A model generated the notes under the pieces. The model worked only from the letters and a program-made list of their open reading frames with translations. It was not told where the DNA came from and made no database searches. A DNA stretch of 64,000 nucleotides from Burkholderia cepacia (GTDB lineage: Bacteria; Pseudomonadota; Gammaproteobacteria; Burkholderiales; Burkholderiaceae). The position numbers were made by a program, and so were the translations under genes. Below, piece by piece: positions 34,740 through 43,296 of the stretch. The stretch lies in NCBI RefSeq assembly GCF_029962485.1, contig NZ_CP073639.1, positions 434,001 to 498,000 on the forward strand. The letters are read 5' to 3'. Numbering within the stretch: the first letter of the stretch is position 1; the number at the start of each line of letters is the position of its first letter.

Positions 34740-35283
34740 GCGGGGCGTCGCAGTCGGGCGGGGCCACCCCGCCGGCCGCGCCATAGTCAGACGTTCGGGC
34801 CGCCAGTTCGCCGCGCGGCCGCTGGCAGGTTCGCAGCCGGCGTCATCGTCAACGGCCTGCGTCCCGAATGCGAACCACCCTTCGCACAATCCCCCGTACA
34901 CACATCGATCGCACATCGCGGGCTGTACACCGACCGTGACGGAAAACGGCCACGCGACCCTGTCAGCGGCACTCGACAAGGTGTACTCGCACCGCGTCGT
35001 TCGATCTTCGGCATGAAATGTCGTCAAGCAACGCTGCGCTTGCGGGCCCCAACCTTCCCGGCGACTGACTCCAGCGCGGGTTCGAACCGCCCCGGCACGG
35101 CGCGCATGCCGATCGCGACGGCGGCGGGTTCGACGCGATTCCCACGTTCTTCGGCGACGACGCGTCACTTCCACGAGTGCGGCCGGGTCAGGCGTCCGCG
35201 CGAGCCAGCCGTTCACAGCCATCCCTAAAAACCGCAAAATCTGCAAACGCGCCGACCCTACATTGCTCCCCAGGAGCCCGCAA
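34740..35283. other. Long intergenic stretch without a supported gene
   Basis: Short readings occur on both strands, but they are Arg/Pro/Ser-rich, lack ribosome-binding sites and match no family I recognise. The only structure seen is a GC hairpin at 34757-34773 (GGCGGGG-CCA-CCCCGCC). The promoter of the next gene should lie near 35200-35270. Decayed coding sequence cannot be excluded. Confidence 0.5.
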
Positions 35284-36117
35284 TTGAAACCCCGAACCCG
35301 TACCCAATACGCGCTGCGCATGGAGCCTGTCCTGCGCTGGCTGGCAAGTCACCCCGAGGCCGACCCGGATCTGTACCAGCTGGCCGACCTCGCGTGCCTG
35401 TCGCCGTATCACTTTCACCGCGTCTACCGCGCGCTGATGGGTGAAACGGTGAACGCCACCGTGCAGCGCCTGCGCATGCACCGCGCGGCAGTCGCGTTGG
35501 GCGGGACCGGGGCGCCATTGCGTGATGTTGCGCAGCGTGCCGGCTATGCGTCGGACGCTGCCTTCACCCGCGCGTTCGGCGCGACCTTCGGCCTGTCGCC
35601 GGGGCGCTACCGCGCGGCCCGCTCCCGTCCGTTCAATCCCAAGGAGCTCGGCATGTATCCCGTCACCATCGAAACCTTCCCCGGCGCCGTCCTGGCCGCG
35701 TTGCCGCATCGCGGCAGTTATCAGGAAATCGGCCCGGTCTTCACCCGTGCGTTCATGCTGGCCGCCGCCCGCGGCCTGGCGCGTCCCGAAGCGATCGGCT
35801 TCGGCGTGTATTTCGACGATCCCGAACAGGTGCCGTCCGACCGGTTGCGCTCGATGGCGGGCATGTCCGTCGCGTCCGACGCCGACCTCGGCGACGAACT
35901 CGAGCGCTTCGAGATTCCGGCCGGCCGCTGCGCGATCCTGACTTACACCGGGCCGTACAACGAAATGGACCAGCCGTATAACTGGATGTTCTCCGAGTGG
36001 CTGCCCGCCAGCGGCATGGTGCCGGCCGATTTCCCGATGTTCGAGCAATACCTGAACGACCCGCGCACTACACCGCCCGCTCGCTTGCAAACGCGCATCT
36101 GCATGCCGCTGAAGTAA
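35284..36117 (+). CDS. AraC-type regulator fused to a GyrI-like ligand-binding domain
   Basis: About 277 residues. A TTG start at 35284 is preceded by AGGAG seven bases away. The N-terminal half is an AraC/MarA-type double helix-turn-helix (ADLACLSPYHFHRVYRALMGETVNATVQRLRM, then DVAQRAGYASDAAFTRAFGATFGLSPGRYR). Residues about 120-277 are a GyrI-like (SOUL/Rob-type) domain with YPVTIETFPGAVLAALPHRGSYQEIG and RCAILTYTGPYNEMDQPYNWMF. The architecture is that of Rob/SoxS-like multidrug or small-ligand sensors. Convergent with the LysR gene at 36195. Confidence 0.9.
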   Translation: MKPRTRTQYALRMEPVLRWLASHPEADPDLYQLADLACLSPYHFHRVYRALMGETVNATVQRLRMHRAAVALGGTGAPLRDVAQRAGYASDAAFTRAFGATFGLSPGRYRAARSRPFNPKELGMYPVTIETFPGAVLAALPHRGSYQEIGPVFTRAFMLAAARGLARPEAIGFGVYFDDPEQVPSDRLRSMAGMSVASDADLGDELERFEIPAGRCAILTYTGPYNEMDQPYNWMFSEWLPASGMVPADFPMFEQYLNDPRTTPPARLQTRICMPLK

Positions 36118-36148
36118 GCGCCGCGCGGCTCCGGCCGATACTGCCGGG

Positions 36149-36194
36149 GCCTGCCGGACGGGCACGCCCGCCGTGGCCTGTCCGCCCGGCAGGC
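36149..36194. terminator. Candidate bidirectional terminator between convergent regulators
   Basis: Outer arms GCCTGCCGG (36149-36157) and CCGGCAGGC (36186-36194) enclose a smaller dyad CGGGC-AC-GCCCG. It sits in the 77-base gap between the AraC-GyrI gene and the LysR gene, which converge here. No T-run is present. Confidence 0.45.
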
Positions 36195-37124
36195 CTAGCC
36201 GAGCCAGCGCGCGTCGGGCCAGTGGCCCTGTTCGAAGGTGCCCTTTACGCAGTCGAGCAGCACGGCGACCACACAGCGCACCGGCGCGGTCGCTTGCCGG
36301 CTGCTGGGCGCGGCCAGCACGATCGTGCGCCGCAGCCCGGGCGGCGCGAGCGGCGCCGCGCTCAGCGAGCGCTGCTCGATCTCCTGCGTGACGGCGACCG
36401 CCGGCAGAATCGTCCACCCGTGACCTTGCGCGACCAGTTCCTTCTGTACGCTCAGTGCATTGGTTTCGGCCACTACCCGCAACGTCACGTCGGCCTCGGC
36501 CGCCGCGTGCTCGATCGCCGCGCGCAGGCCCTGCGGCGCGGACGGCAGGATGAACGGCTCGCTCGCCACGCGCGACAGCGCGACCGGCCGCTTGCGCGAC
36601 AGCCCCACGGACGGCGCGGCCACGGCCCACAGGCTTTCCTCGATCAGCGCCTTGACGTGCAGCGCGGGCGTTTCCTTCTGCCCGTACAACAGCGCGGCAT
36701 CCACGTCGCCGGCTTCGAGCCAGTCCTGCAGGTGCCCGGCATAGCCGATAGTGAGCCGCAGGCAAATGTGCGGGTAACGCCGCGCGACCTCGCCGGCCAG
36801 CCGCGTGGCCAGCAGGTCCGACGTGCTGGCCAGCAGCCCGATGCTCACGATGCCGGCGACGGGCCCGTCGGTCGGCTGGATCTCGGCCTTGGCCCGTGCC
36901 ACCTCGTTGAGGATGCGCCGCGCGTACTCGAGCATCGTCTTGCCCGACGGCGTGAGCTGCATCCCGTGGCGGCTGCGGTCGAACAGCTCCGTGCCCATGT
37001 CCTCTTCGAGCAGGCGCAACTGGCGCGACACCGCGGGCTGCACGAGATTCAGCAGGTTCGACGCACGCGTGACATTGCCGGTTTCCGCCACGGTGACGAA
37101 CGCGCGCAGTTGCTTCAGATCCAT
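36195..37124 (-). CDS. LysR-family transcriptional regulator
   Basis: About 309 residues from MDLKQLRAFVTVAETGN (GAGGA upstream). The helix-turn-helix (VTRASNLLNLVQPAVSRQLRLLEEDMGTELFDRS) and C-terminal effector domain are of CatR/CysL-like length. It is divergent from the acyl-CoA dehydrogenase gene at 37237; the 112-base gap should hold both promoters and its binding site. Probably the activator of the ACAD/CoA-transferase/CitE unit. Confidence 0.92.
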   Translation of the reverse strand: MDLKQLRAFVTVAETGNVTRASNLLNLVQPAVSRQLRLLEEDMGTELFDRSRHGMQLTPSGKTMLEYARRILNEVARAKAEIQPTDGPVAGIVSIGLLASTSDLLATRLAGEVARRYPHICLRLTIGYAGHLQDWLEAGDVDAALLYGQKETPALHVKALIEESLWAVAAPSVGLSRKRPVALSRVASEPFILPSAPQGLRAAIEHAAAEADVTLRVVAETNALSVQKELVAQGHGWTILPAVAVTQEIEQRSLSAAPLAPPGLRRTIVLAAPSSRQATAPVRCVVAVLLDCVKGTFEQGHWPDARWLG

Positions 37125-37236
37125 CGCAGGGTCCTCGATACCGAAAACTGATCCATCGATCAAAAAATTCTATTTTTTAACGGATCCATCAAAACTTATT
37201 ATGGACCGGGACGATGCCAGTGACGAGACAGGATTG

Positions 37237-38409
37237 ATGAGCGCTTCCATTTTTTCCGCCCCCGACCAGTACCAGGCAATCCGCGATGCGGTGCGCGACC
37301 TGTGCAGCCAGTTCCCGGCCGAGTACCACCGCAAGATCGACGAAGCGCGCGGGTATCCCGAGGCGTTCGTCAACGCCTTGACGCAGGCCGGCTGGCTGGC
37401 CGCGCTGATTCCGCAGGAATACGGCGGCCCGGGCCTGTCGATGGCCGAGGCGTCGGTCATCATGGAAGAGATCAACCGCTCCGGCGGCAACTCGGGCGCA
37501 TGCCACGGCCAGATGTACGTGATGAACACGATCGTGTTCAGCGGGACGGAAGCGCAGAAGCAGCACTATCTGCCGCGCATCGCGTCGGGCGAACTGCGCG
37601 TGCAGTCGATGGGCGTGACCGAGCCGACCACCGGCAGCGATACGACCAGGCTCCAGACCACGGCCGTGAAGAAAGACGGCCGTTGGGTCGTCAACGGCCA
37701 GAAGGTGTGGATTTCGCGCGTCCAGCACAGCGACCTGCTGATCCTGCTCGCGCGCACCACGCCGTTGGACCAGGTGCAGAAGAAGAGCGACGGCCTGTCG
37801 TGTTTCATCGTCGAGCTGGACAAGGCGATTGGCAACGGCCTCACCGTGCGGCCGATCCTCAATATGGTCAATCACGAGACCAACGAGCTGTTCTTCGACA
37901 ATCTCGAACTGCCGGAGGACGCGCTGCTGGGCACCGAGGGCAAGGGGCTGAAGGTGATCTTCGACGGCCTGAACGCCGAGCGCACGCTGATCGCGGCCGA
38001 GTGCATCGGCGACGGTTACTGGTTCCTGGAGAAGGCGCGCGATTACGCGGTCGAGCGCAAGGTGTTCGGCCGCCCGATCGGGCAGAACCAGGGCATCCAG
38101 TTTCCGCTGGCCGAATCGTTCATCGAGCTGGAGGCCGCGAACCTGATGCGCTGGCGCGCGTGCGAGAAGATCGACGCGCGCCAGAACGCGGGGGTCGAGG
38201 CGAACATGGCCAAGTACCTGGCCGCGAAGGCGAGCTGGGAAGCCGCCAACGCTTGCCTGCAGACGCACGGCGGCTTCGGCTTCGCCTGCGAATACGACGT
38301 GGAGCGCAAGTTCCGCGAAACGCGCCTGTACCAGGTCGCACCGATCTCCACGAACATGATTCTCGGGCATGTGGCCGAGCACGTGCTGGAGCTTCCCCGT
38401 TCCTACTGA
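37237..38409 (+). CDS. Acyl-CoA dehydrogenase
   Basis: About 390 residues from the ATG at 37237 (CAGGA upstream); an ATG at 37201 is possible. FAD and substrate motifs are clear: QEYGGPGLSMAEASVIMEEINRSGG, MGVTEPTTGSD, WVVNGQKVWISR and GRPIGQNQGIQFPLAE. The C-terminal region reads HGGFGFACEYDVERKFRETRLYQVAPIS, so the usual catalytic Glu of the YEGTSE-type segment is replaced; the base must lie elsewhere or chemistry differs. First gene of a CoA-pathway operon with a CoA transferase and a CitE-like lyase. Confidence 0.9.
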   Translation: MSASIFSAPDQYQAIRDAVRDLCSQFPAEYHRKIDEARGYPEAFVNALTQAGWLAALIPQEYGGPGLSMAEASVIMEEINRSGGNSGACHGQMYVMNTIVFSGTEAQKQHYLPRIASGELRVQSMGVTEPTTGSDTTRLQTTAVKKDGRWVVNGQKVWISRVQHSDLLILLARTTPLDQVQKKSDGLSCFIVELDKAIGNGLTVRPILNMVNHETNELFFDNLELPEDALLGTEGKGLKVIFDGLNAERTLIAAECIGDGYWFLEKARDYAVERKVFGRPIGQNQGIQFPLAESFIELEAANLMRWRACEKIDARQNAGVEANMAKYLAAKASWEAANACLQTHGGFGFACEYDVERKFRETRLYQVAPISTNMILGHVAEHVLELPRSY

Positions 38410-38411
38410 CC

Positions 38412-39602
38412 ATGCAAGCTCGAAAAGGCCCCCTGAGCGGGATGACCGTCGTCACGCTCGAACACGCGATCGCCGCGCCCTTCTGCACCCGCCAGCTCGC
38501 CGACCTCGGCGCGCGCGTGATCAAGGTGGAGCGCCCGGGCGTCGGCGATTTCGCGCGCGCCTACGATCACCGTACGCGCGGACTCGCGTCGCACTTCGTC
38601 TGGACCAACCGCTCGAAGGAAAGCCTCACGCTGGACCTGAAGCAGCCCGCCGCGCAGGACGTGCTCGGCGAGCTCATTGCCCAGGCCGACGTGCTGGTGC
38701 AGAACCTCGCACCGGGCGCGGCCGCGCGCATGGGGCTGTCGTTCGATGCGCTGCACGCGAAATATCCGCGCCTCATCGTGTGCGACATCTCCGGCTACGG
38801 CGGCGACGGCCCCTATCGCGACAAGAAGGCCTACGACCTGCTGATCCAGAGCGAGGCCGCGTTCCTGTCGATCACCGGCACCCCCGACGAGCCGAGCAAG
38901 GCCGGCAACTCGATCGCGGATATCGCGGCCGGCATGTATGCGTACACCGGCATTCTCAGTGCGCTCCTGCAGCGCGGCGTCACGGCCGAAGGCTCGCACG
39001 TGGAAATCTCGATGCTCGAGGCGCTGGCCGAGTGGATGGGCTTCCCGATGTACTACGCGTACAACGGCCAGCAGCAGCCGGGCCGCAACGGCGCGGCGCA
39101 CGCGACGATCTATCCGTACGGCCCGTTCACGGCGGGCGATGGCCGCGTCGTGATGCTGGGCCTGCAGAACGAGCGCGAGTGGAAGGTGTTCTGCGACGCC
39201 GTACTGCGCGACCCGGCGCTCGCGACCGACCCGCGCTTCGACGCCAACGTGCGCCGCTCGGAACATCGCGCCGAACTGAAGGCCGTGATCGAAGCGGCGT
39301 TTGCCGGCCTTACCGCGCAGGAGGTCATCGCGCGCCTGGACGACGCGCAAATCGCCAACGCGGCCGTCAATCAGGTAGGCGATCTCTGGGCGCACCCGCA
39401 ACTGCATGCCCGCCAGCGGTTTCGCGCCGTCGATTCCCCCGCCGGCGAACTGCAGGCACTGCTGCCGCCCGCCACGATCGACAGCTTCGACGTTCGCATG
39501 GACGCGGTGCCCGCGCTCGGCGAACACAGTACGACCATTCTCCGCGAGCTCGGGCGCTCCGACGCCGATATCGAACAACTGCGCGCCGCCGGCGCGATCT
39601 GA
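38412..39602 (+). CDS. CaiB/BaiF-family (class III) CoA transferase
   Basis: A 396-residue protein. Family signatures are GMTVVTLEHAIAAPFCTRQLADLGARVIKVERPGVGDFAR, LDLKQPAAQDVLGELIAQADVLVQNLAPGAAARMGL, CDISGYGGDGPYRDKKAYDLLIQSEAAFLSITG, containing the Asp-Leu segment that supplies the covalent aspartate, and VEISMLEALAEWM. It transfers CoA from a donor such as succinyl-CoA to a carboxylic acid. It starts three bases after the dehydrogenase stop, so the two are coupled. Confidence 0.92.
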   Translation: MQARKGPLSGMTVVTLEHAIAAPFCTRQLADLGARVIKVERPGVGDFARAYDHRTRGLASHFVWTNRSKESLTLDLKQPAAQDVLGELIAQADVLVQNLAPGAAARMGLSFDALHAKYPRLIVCDISGYGGDGPYRDKKAYDLLIQSEAAFLSITGTPDEPSKAGNSIADIAAGMYAYTGILSALLQRGVTAEGSHVEISMLEALAEWMGFPMYYAYNGQQQPGRNGAAHATIYPYGPFTAGDGRVVMLGLQNEREWKVFCDAVLRDPALATDPRFDANVRRSEHRAELKAVIEAAFAGLTAQEVIARLDDAQIANAAVNQVGDLWAHPQLHARQRFRAVDSPAGELQALLPPATIDSFDVRMDAVPALGEHSTTILRELGRSDADIEQLRAAGAI

Positions 39603-39605
39603 ACC

Positions 39606-40463
39606 ATGTCCACGCCCTCTTCTCCCGTGCATCACGCGCGCAGTTTCCTGTTCGTGCCGGCCACGCGCCCCGAGCGCTTTGCGAAGGCGTTCGATTCCGC
39701 AGCCGACTGCATCGTCATCGATCTCGAGGATGCAGTCGGCATCGACAGCAAGGACGCCGCGCGCGCGCAGCTCGCGCAACATCTGCCGCTGCTCGCTTCG
39801 GCGCAGCGCGCGCGCACCGTCGTGCGCGTGAATGCCGTCGGTACGCCGTGGCACGACGCGGACATCGCACTGCTGCGCGACTGGATGCCGCAAGGCGTCG
39901 CTGTGATGCTGCCGAAGTCGGAAGCGCCGAACGCGCTGCGCGCCGTCGCGGCGCAGCTCGGCGAGGAAGCGCGCATCGTCGCGCTGATCGAATCGCTGGC
40001 CGGGCTCGATGCGGCGGACGCGCTGGTGCGCGATCCGCAGGTCGTTCGCGTTGCGTTCGGTCATCTGGATTTCCAGCTCGACCTCGGCATGCGCGCATCG
40101 CCCGACGAGCCGGAGCTGGCCTTTGCGCGCAATGCGCTCGTGGCCGCGTCGCGCCGTGCACGGCTGCCCGCGCCGATCGACGGCGTGACCGTTCGTACCG
40201 ACGACCCCGCCCAGCTCGCGGCCGATGCCCGGCGCGCACGCGCGTTCGGCTTCGGCGGCAAGCTGTGCATTCACCCGGCGCAGGTCGCCGGCGTGAACGA
40301 GGCGATGGGCCATTCGGCTGCCGAACAGGCGTGGGCGCACCGCGTGATCGACGAAGTCGCGAAACACGGCGGCGCGGTGTTCAGCCTGGACGGCCGCATG
40401 GTCGATCTCCCGGTGATCCGGGCCGCGGAGGCAATTGTCGCGAGCATGCGAAAGCCAGTGTAA
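39606..40463 (+). CDS. HpcH/HpaI-family CitE-like CoA-ester lyase
   Basis: A 285-residue TIM-barrel protein: RSFLFVPATRPERFAKAFDSAADCIVIDLEDAVG, VRVNAVGTPWHDADIALL, MLPKSEAPNAL, IVALIESLAGLDAADALV (Glu metal ligand), RVAFGHLDFQLDLGM (Asp ligand) and FGGKLCIHPAQVAGVNEA. Relatives cleave citryl-, malyl- or citramalyl-CoA with Mg2+. Three bases after the CoA transferase, with no obvious ribosome site of its own. The set could activate and split a hydroxy-dicarboxylate such as citramalate (inference). Confidence 0.9.
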   Translation: MSTPSSPVHHARSFLFVPATRPERFAKAFDSAADCIVIDLEDAVGIDSKDAARAQLAQHLPLLASAQRARTVVRVNAVGTPWHDADIALLRDWMPQGVAVMLPKSEAPNALRAVAAQLGEEARIVALIESLAGLDAADALVRDPQVVRVAFGHLDFQLDLGMRASPDEPELAFARNALVAASRRARLPAPIDGVTVRTDDPAQLAADARRARAFGFGGKLCIHPAQVAGVNEAMGHSAAEQAWAHRVIDEVAKHGGAVFSLDGRMVDLPVIRAAEAIVASMRKPV

Positions 40464-40542
40464 TTTTCTGAACGATCGATGCGGCTCGTCATCAATCGAT
40501 GCCCGCCGACAGCCGCCTCCGTTTTCGTCCGGATCCCCCTGC

Positions 40543-40573
40543 TTGACCTTGAAGCTGCCTTCAAGGTTAGCCT
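40543..40573 (+). promoter_or_regulatory. MerR-type promoter with 19-bp spacer and dyad operator
   Basis: TTGACC (-35, 40543-40548) and TAGCCT (-10, 40568-40573) are separated by 19 bases, too long for ordinary sigma-70 use. Between and overlapping them is a perfect dyad, ACCTTGAA-GCTGCC-TTCAAGGT (40546-40567). This is the exact layout of MerR-family targets, where the bound regulator untwists DNA to activate. It drives the epimerase-like gene at 40617. No MerR gene is present in the window. Confidence 0.82.
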
Positions 40574-40616
40574 CTGGTCTACCGTCCTTTGACGCAAGAC
40601 CGCACGGGCAGACGAC

Positions 40617-41540
40617 ATGCAAACGATATTAGGGGCAAACGGCCAGATCGCCACGGAATTGGCCCGGGAACTGCACCATATGGGCACCGTGGACCTCCGT
40701 CTCGTGAGCCGCAATCCGCACAAGGTCAACGACACCGACAGCCTGGTGCCGGCCAATCTCCTTGACGCGAAGCAGACCGCGCAGGCGGTCAAGGGCAGCC
40801 GCCTCGTCTATTTCACCGCCGGCCTGCCGCCGGACACGCAACTGTGGGAAACGCAGTTTCCGGTGATGTTGAGGAACGCGCTGGATGCGTGCCGGGCCGA
40901 AGGCGCCGGATTCGCCTATTTCGACAACACCTACATGTATCCGCAGGACAGCCGGTTGCAGACGGAGGCCACGCCGTTCGCGCCGGTCGGTCGCAAGGGC
41001 AAGGTACGCGCGGCGATGGCGTCGATGGTGCTCGACGAGATGGCGCGCGGCGACATTCCGGTCCTGATCGGGCGGGCGCCGGAATTCTATGGCCCGGGCA
41101 AGACGCAGAGCTTCACGAATGCGTTGATCCTCGACAAGCTCAAGGCCGGCAAGAAGCCGAAGGTGCCGTTGCGTGACGACACGCGCCGCACGCTCATCTG
41201 GACGCCCGACGCGAGCCGCGCACTCGCGACGCTGGGCAACACGCCGGATGCGTTCGGGCAGACTTGGCATCTGCCGTGCTGCGACGACCGGCCGACGTAC
41301 CGGGAGTTCGTCGCGATGGCCAGCGACGCGTTCGGACGCAAGCCAGCCTATACGATCGTCGGGAAATGGGCCTTTGCGGCCGCCGGCCTCTTCTCGCCGC
41401 AGGTGCGCGAAATCAGGGAGCTCCTGCCCCGCTACGAGCATGACAACCGCTTCGATTCCACAAAGTTCAAGCGCCGGTTTCCCGAGTTCGAGGTGACGAC
41501 GTACCGGGAAGGGCTCGAACTCGTTCGACGGGAGTCCTAG
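40617..41540 (+). CDS. NAD(P)-binding epimerase/dehydratase-like protein
   Basis: A 307-residue extended SDR. The start MQTILGANGQIATELARELHH carries the cofactor loop GANGQIA. It also has VYFTAGLPPDTQLWE, AYFDNTYMYPQDSR with Tyr, PVLIGRAPEFYGPG, and a C-terminal LPRYEHDNRFDSTKFKRRFPEFEVTTY. It resembles putative nucleoside-sugar epimerases that serve as stress-linked NAD(P)H reductases. Its promoter is MerR-type, so it is probably induced by a metal, oxidant or small electrophile (inference). Confidence 0.85.
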   Translation: MQTILGANGQIATELARELHHMGTVDLRLVSRNPHKVNDTDSLVPANLLDAKQTAQAVKGSRLVYFTAGLPPDTQLWETQFPVMLRNALDACRAEGAGFAYFDNTYMYPQDSRLQTEATPFAPVGRKGKVRAAMASMVLDEMARGDIPVLIGRAPEFYGPGKTQSFTNALILDKLKAGKKPKVPLRDDTRRTLIWTPDASRALATLGNTPDAFGQTWHLPCCDDRPTYREFVAMASDAFGRKPAYTIVGKWAFAAAGLFSPQVREIRELLPRYEHDNRFDSTKFKRRFPEFEVTTYREGLELVRRES

Positions 41541-41654
41541 GCGGACGGCGGGCCCGCCTTCGCCGCGACAGGAAAATGCTTTCTACGAATCGTTGGTTTG
41601 AGCCGCGCGGCGCTGCCCGTAGCATGGGCGCGTCACCCTCCTTCCAGCATCGGA

Positions 41655-42614
41655 ATGTCCGCGCAAACAGACAAGGTCGTCCATTGGCTGCTCTCCAGCC
41701 TGGAGCCCAGAAGCCAGCTCTTTCACGTCGGCCAGTATTGCGGGGACTGGCAGGCGTCGACCGCCGGTCGGGCCAAGGCGAGCTTCCACATCATCCTGCA
41801 CGGTGCCGCGTGGCTTCACTTTGCCGACGGGCGCGACAGCATCCCCGTCTCCGAAGGGGATGCGGTGTTCCTGCTGCGCGACGTGCCGCACGGGTTGTCG
41901 CCGAGCGCGGTCAACCCGAAGGCCTGCGCGATCGCCGAAGGCCAGCCCGTCGAGCGACGCGGGTCGATGCAACCGCTCGACCCGTCGGTCGACGGCAGCG
42001 TCGGCCTCGCGTGCGGCTTCATCGAATTCCGGTCCGCCATCTCGCGCGCGATCGTGTCGCTGTTTCCCGCGTGCCTGATCGTGCGGCGCGGCGACGGCGC
42101 CCATCGCGGCATCCACGGGCTGTTCGACCTCATTCGCGCCGAGGGCCGCCATGGCGTCGACGAGCCTTCGCCGCTGATCGACAAACTGGTCGAACTGCTG
42201 CTGTTCTACGCGGTCCGTGACGCCGCGGGGCACGATACCGTGGCCAGCGGGCTCGCATCGCTGATGCAGCGGACCGGCTTTGGCACGCTCGTGGCCGCGA
42301 TCATCGATGCGCCCGGCGACGCGTGGACCACCGAGTCGATGGCCGCGTTCGCCAACATGTCGCGCACCGCGTTCTGCAAGCACTTCAGCGAAGCGTCGGG
42401 CCATCCGCCGATGCAGTTCGTCACGCTGGTGCGCATGCGGCTCGCGGCGGACCTGTTGCAGCAGGGCTTGCCGATTTCGCGTACGGGCGAACGCGTCGGC
42501 TATCAGTCGGAATCGGCATTTGCCCACGCATTCAAGCGCACGATGGGCATGCAACCCGGCGCATGGCGTCGTGACCGCGACGGCGCGTCGCAACCGGCCG
42601 CTCGCCTGCACTAG
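41655..42614 (+). CDS. AraC-family transcriptional regulator with cupin sensor domain
   Basis: About 319 residues from MSAQTDKVVHWLLSSLEPRSQLFHVGQYCGDWQAST; the longer reading to 41598 has a poor N-terminus. The cupin_6-type sensor spans residues about 10-180 (HIILHGAAWLHF, GDAVFLLRDVPHGLSP). The C-terminal helix-turn-helix is MAAFANMSRTAFCKHFSEASGHPPMQFVTLVRMRLAADLL plus RTGERVGYQSESAFAHAFKRTMG. It could control the preceding epimerase-like gene or the following CMD unit. Confidence 0.88.
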   Translation: MSAQTDKVVHWLLSSLEPRSQLFHVGQYCGDWQASTAGRAKASFHIILHGAAWLHFADGRDSIPVSEGDAVFLLRDVPHGLSPSAVNPKACAIAEGQPVERRGSMQPLDPSVDGSVGLACGFIEFRSAISRAIVSLFPACLIVRRGDGAHRGIHGLFDLIRAEGRHGVDEPSPLIDKLVELLLFYAVRDAAGHDTVASGLASLMQRTGFGTLVAAIIDAPGDAWTTESMAAFANMSRTAFCKHFSEASGHPPMQFVTLVRMRLAADLLQQGLPISRTGERVGYQSESAFAHAFKRTMGMQPGAWRRDRDGASQPAARLH

Positions 42615-42729
42615 CCGGACGGCGCGACGCCGCCTCGCGGGACGAACGCACAGGAATCGCGGATGTTCGCGCATTGTCCGGCGGCGGTGCGGGCTCGACA
42701 ATGATCTCACTGCCCTTCCGGAGAATCCT

Positions 42730-43296
42730 GTGAGTCGTCTGCCCTTGCCCACCGTCGAAACGGCCCCTGCGCCCAGCCAGCCATTCCTCGAAAAATCGCA
42801 ACGTGCGAACGGCTTTCTGCCGAACCTCGTGCGCTCGCTCTCGAATGCGCCGGTCGCCCTCGAAACCTATCTGACCGTCGCCGAGATCAACGGCCGCGCG
42901 GGCCTCACGTTCGCCGAACGCGAAGCGGTTCAGATCACCGCGGCCGCCGTTCACGGCTGTGCGTTCTGCGTGGCCGGACACACCGCGGCCGCATTGAAAA
43001 AGGCGAACGTCGATCGCGCCGCAGTCGACGCGTTGCGCGACGGCGAGCCGGTGGCCGATGCGCGACTGAACGCCGTCGCTGAATTCACGCGCGCAGTGAT
43101 CGCGACACGCGGCGCCGTGCCCGACGATGCGCTCGACGCGTTCCTCGCGGCCGGTTTTACCGAAGCGAACGCGCTCGAGGTGGTGCTGGGCGTGAGCCTC
43201 GCGACGCTGTGCAACTTCGCGAACAACCTGGCGCGCAACGAACTCAACCCCGAACTGGCGGCATACCGATGGGAACCCCGGACACAGGCCGCCTGA
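42730..43296 (+). CDS. Carboxymuconolactone decarboxylase/AhpD-family protein
   Basis: About 188 residues. The GTG start at 42730 has GGAG seven bases upstream. The AhpD-type redox motif is CAFCVAGHT, with Cys77, Cys80 and His84, the CxxC-x3-H pattern of peroxidase-like CMD proteins; true decarboxylases lack it. Likely role: alkylhydroperoxide or disulfide reduction. It overlaps the next gene by 28 bases and heads the first sulfonate-type ABC operon. Confidence 0.88.
   Translation: MSRLPLPTVETAPAPSQPFLEKSQRANGFLPNLVRSLSNAPVALETYLTVAEINGRAGLTFAEREAVQITAAAVHGCAFCVAGHTAAALKKANVDRAAVDALRDGEPVADARLNAVAEFTRAVIATRGAVPDDALDAFLAAGFTEANALEVVLGVSLATLCNFANNLARNELNPELAAYRWEPRTQAA

Noticed and set aside
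34434-35321. Minus-strand ORF of 295 residues through the long gap
   Set aside because: Arg-rich, no ribosome site, antisense to the signal peptide of the DUF4148 gene; no recognisable domain.
36805-37236. N-terminal extension of the acyl-CoA dehydrogenase
   Set aside because: It is antisense to the LysR gene and crosses the divergent promoter; family proteins start near MSASIFSAPDQ.
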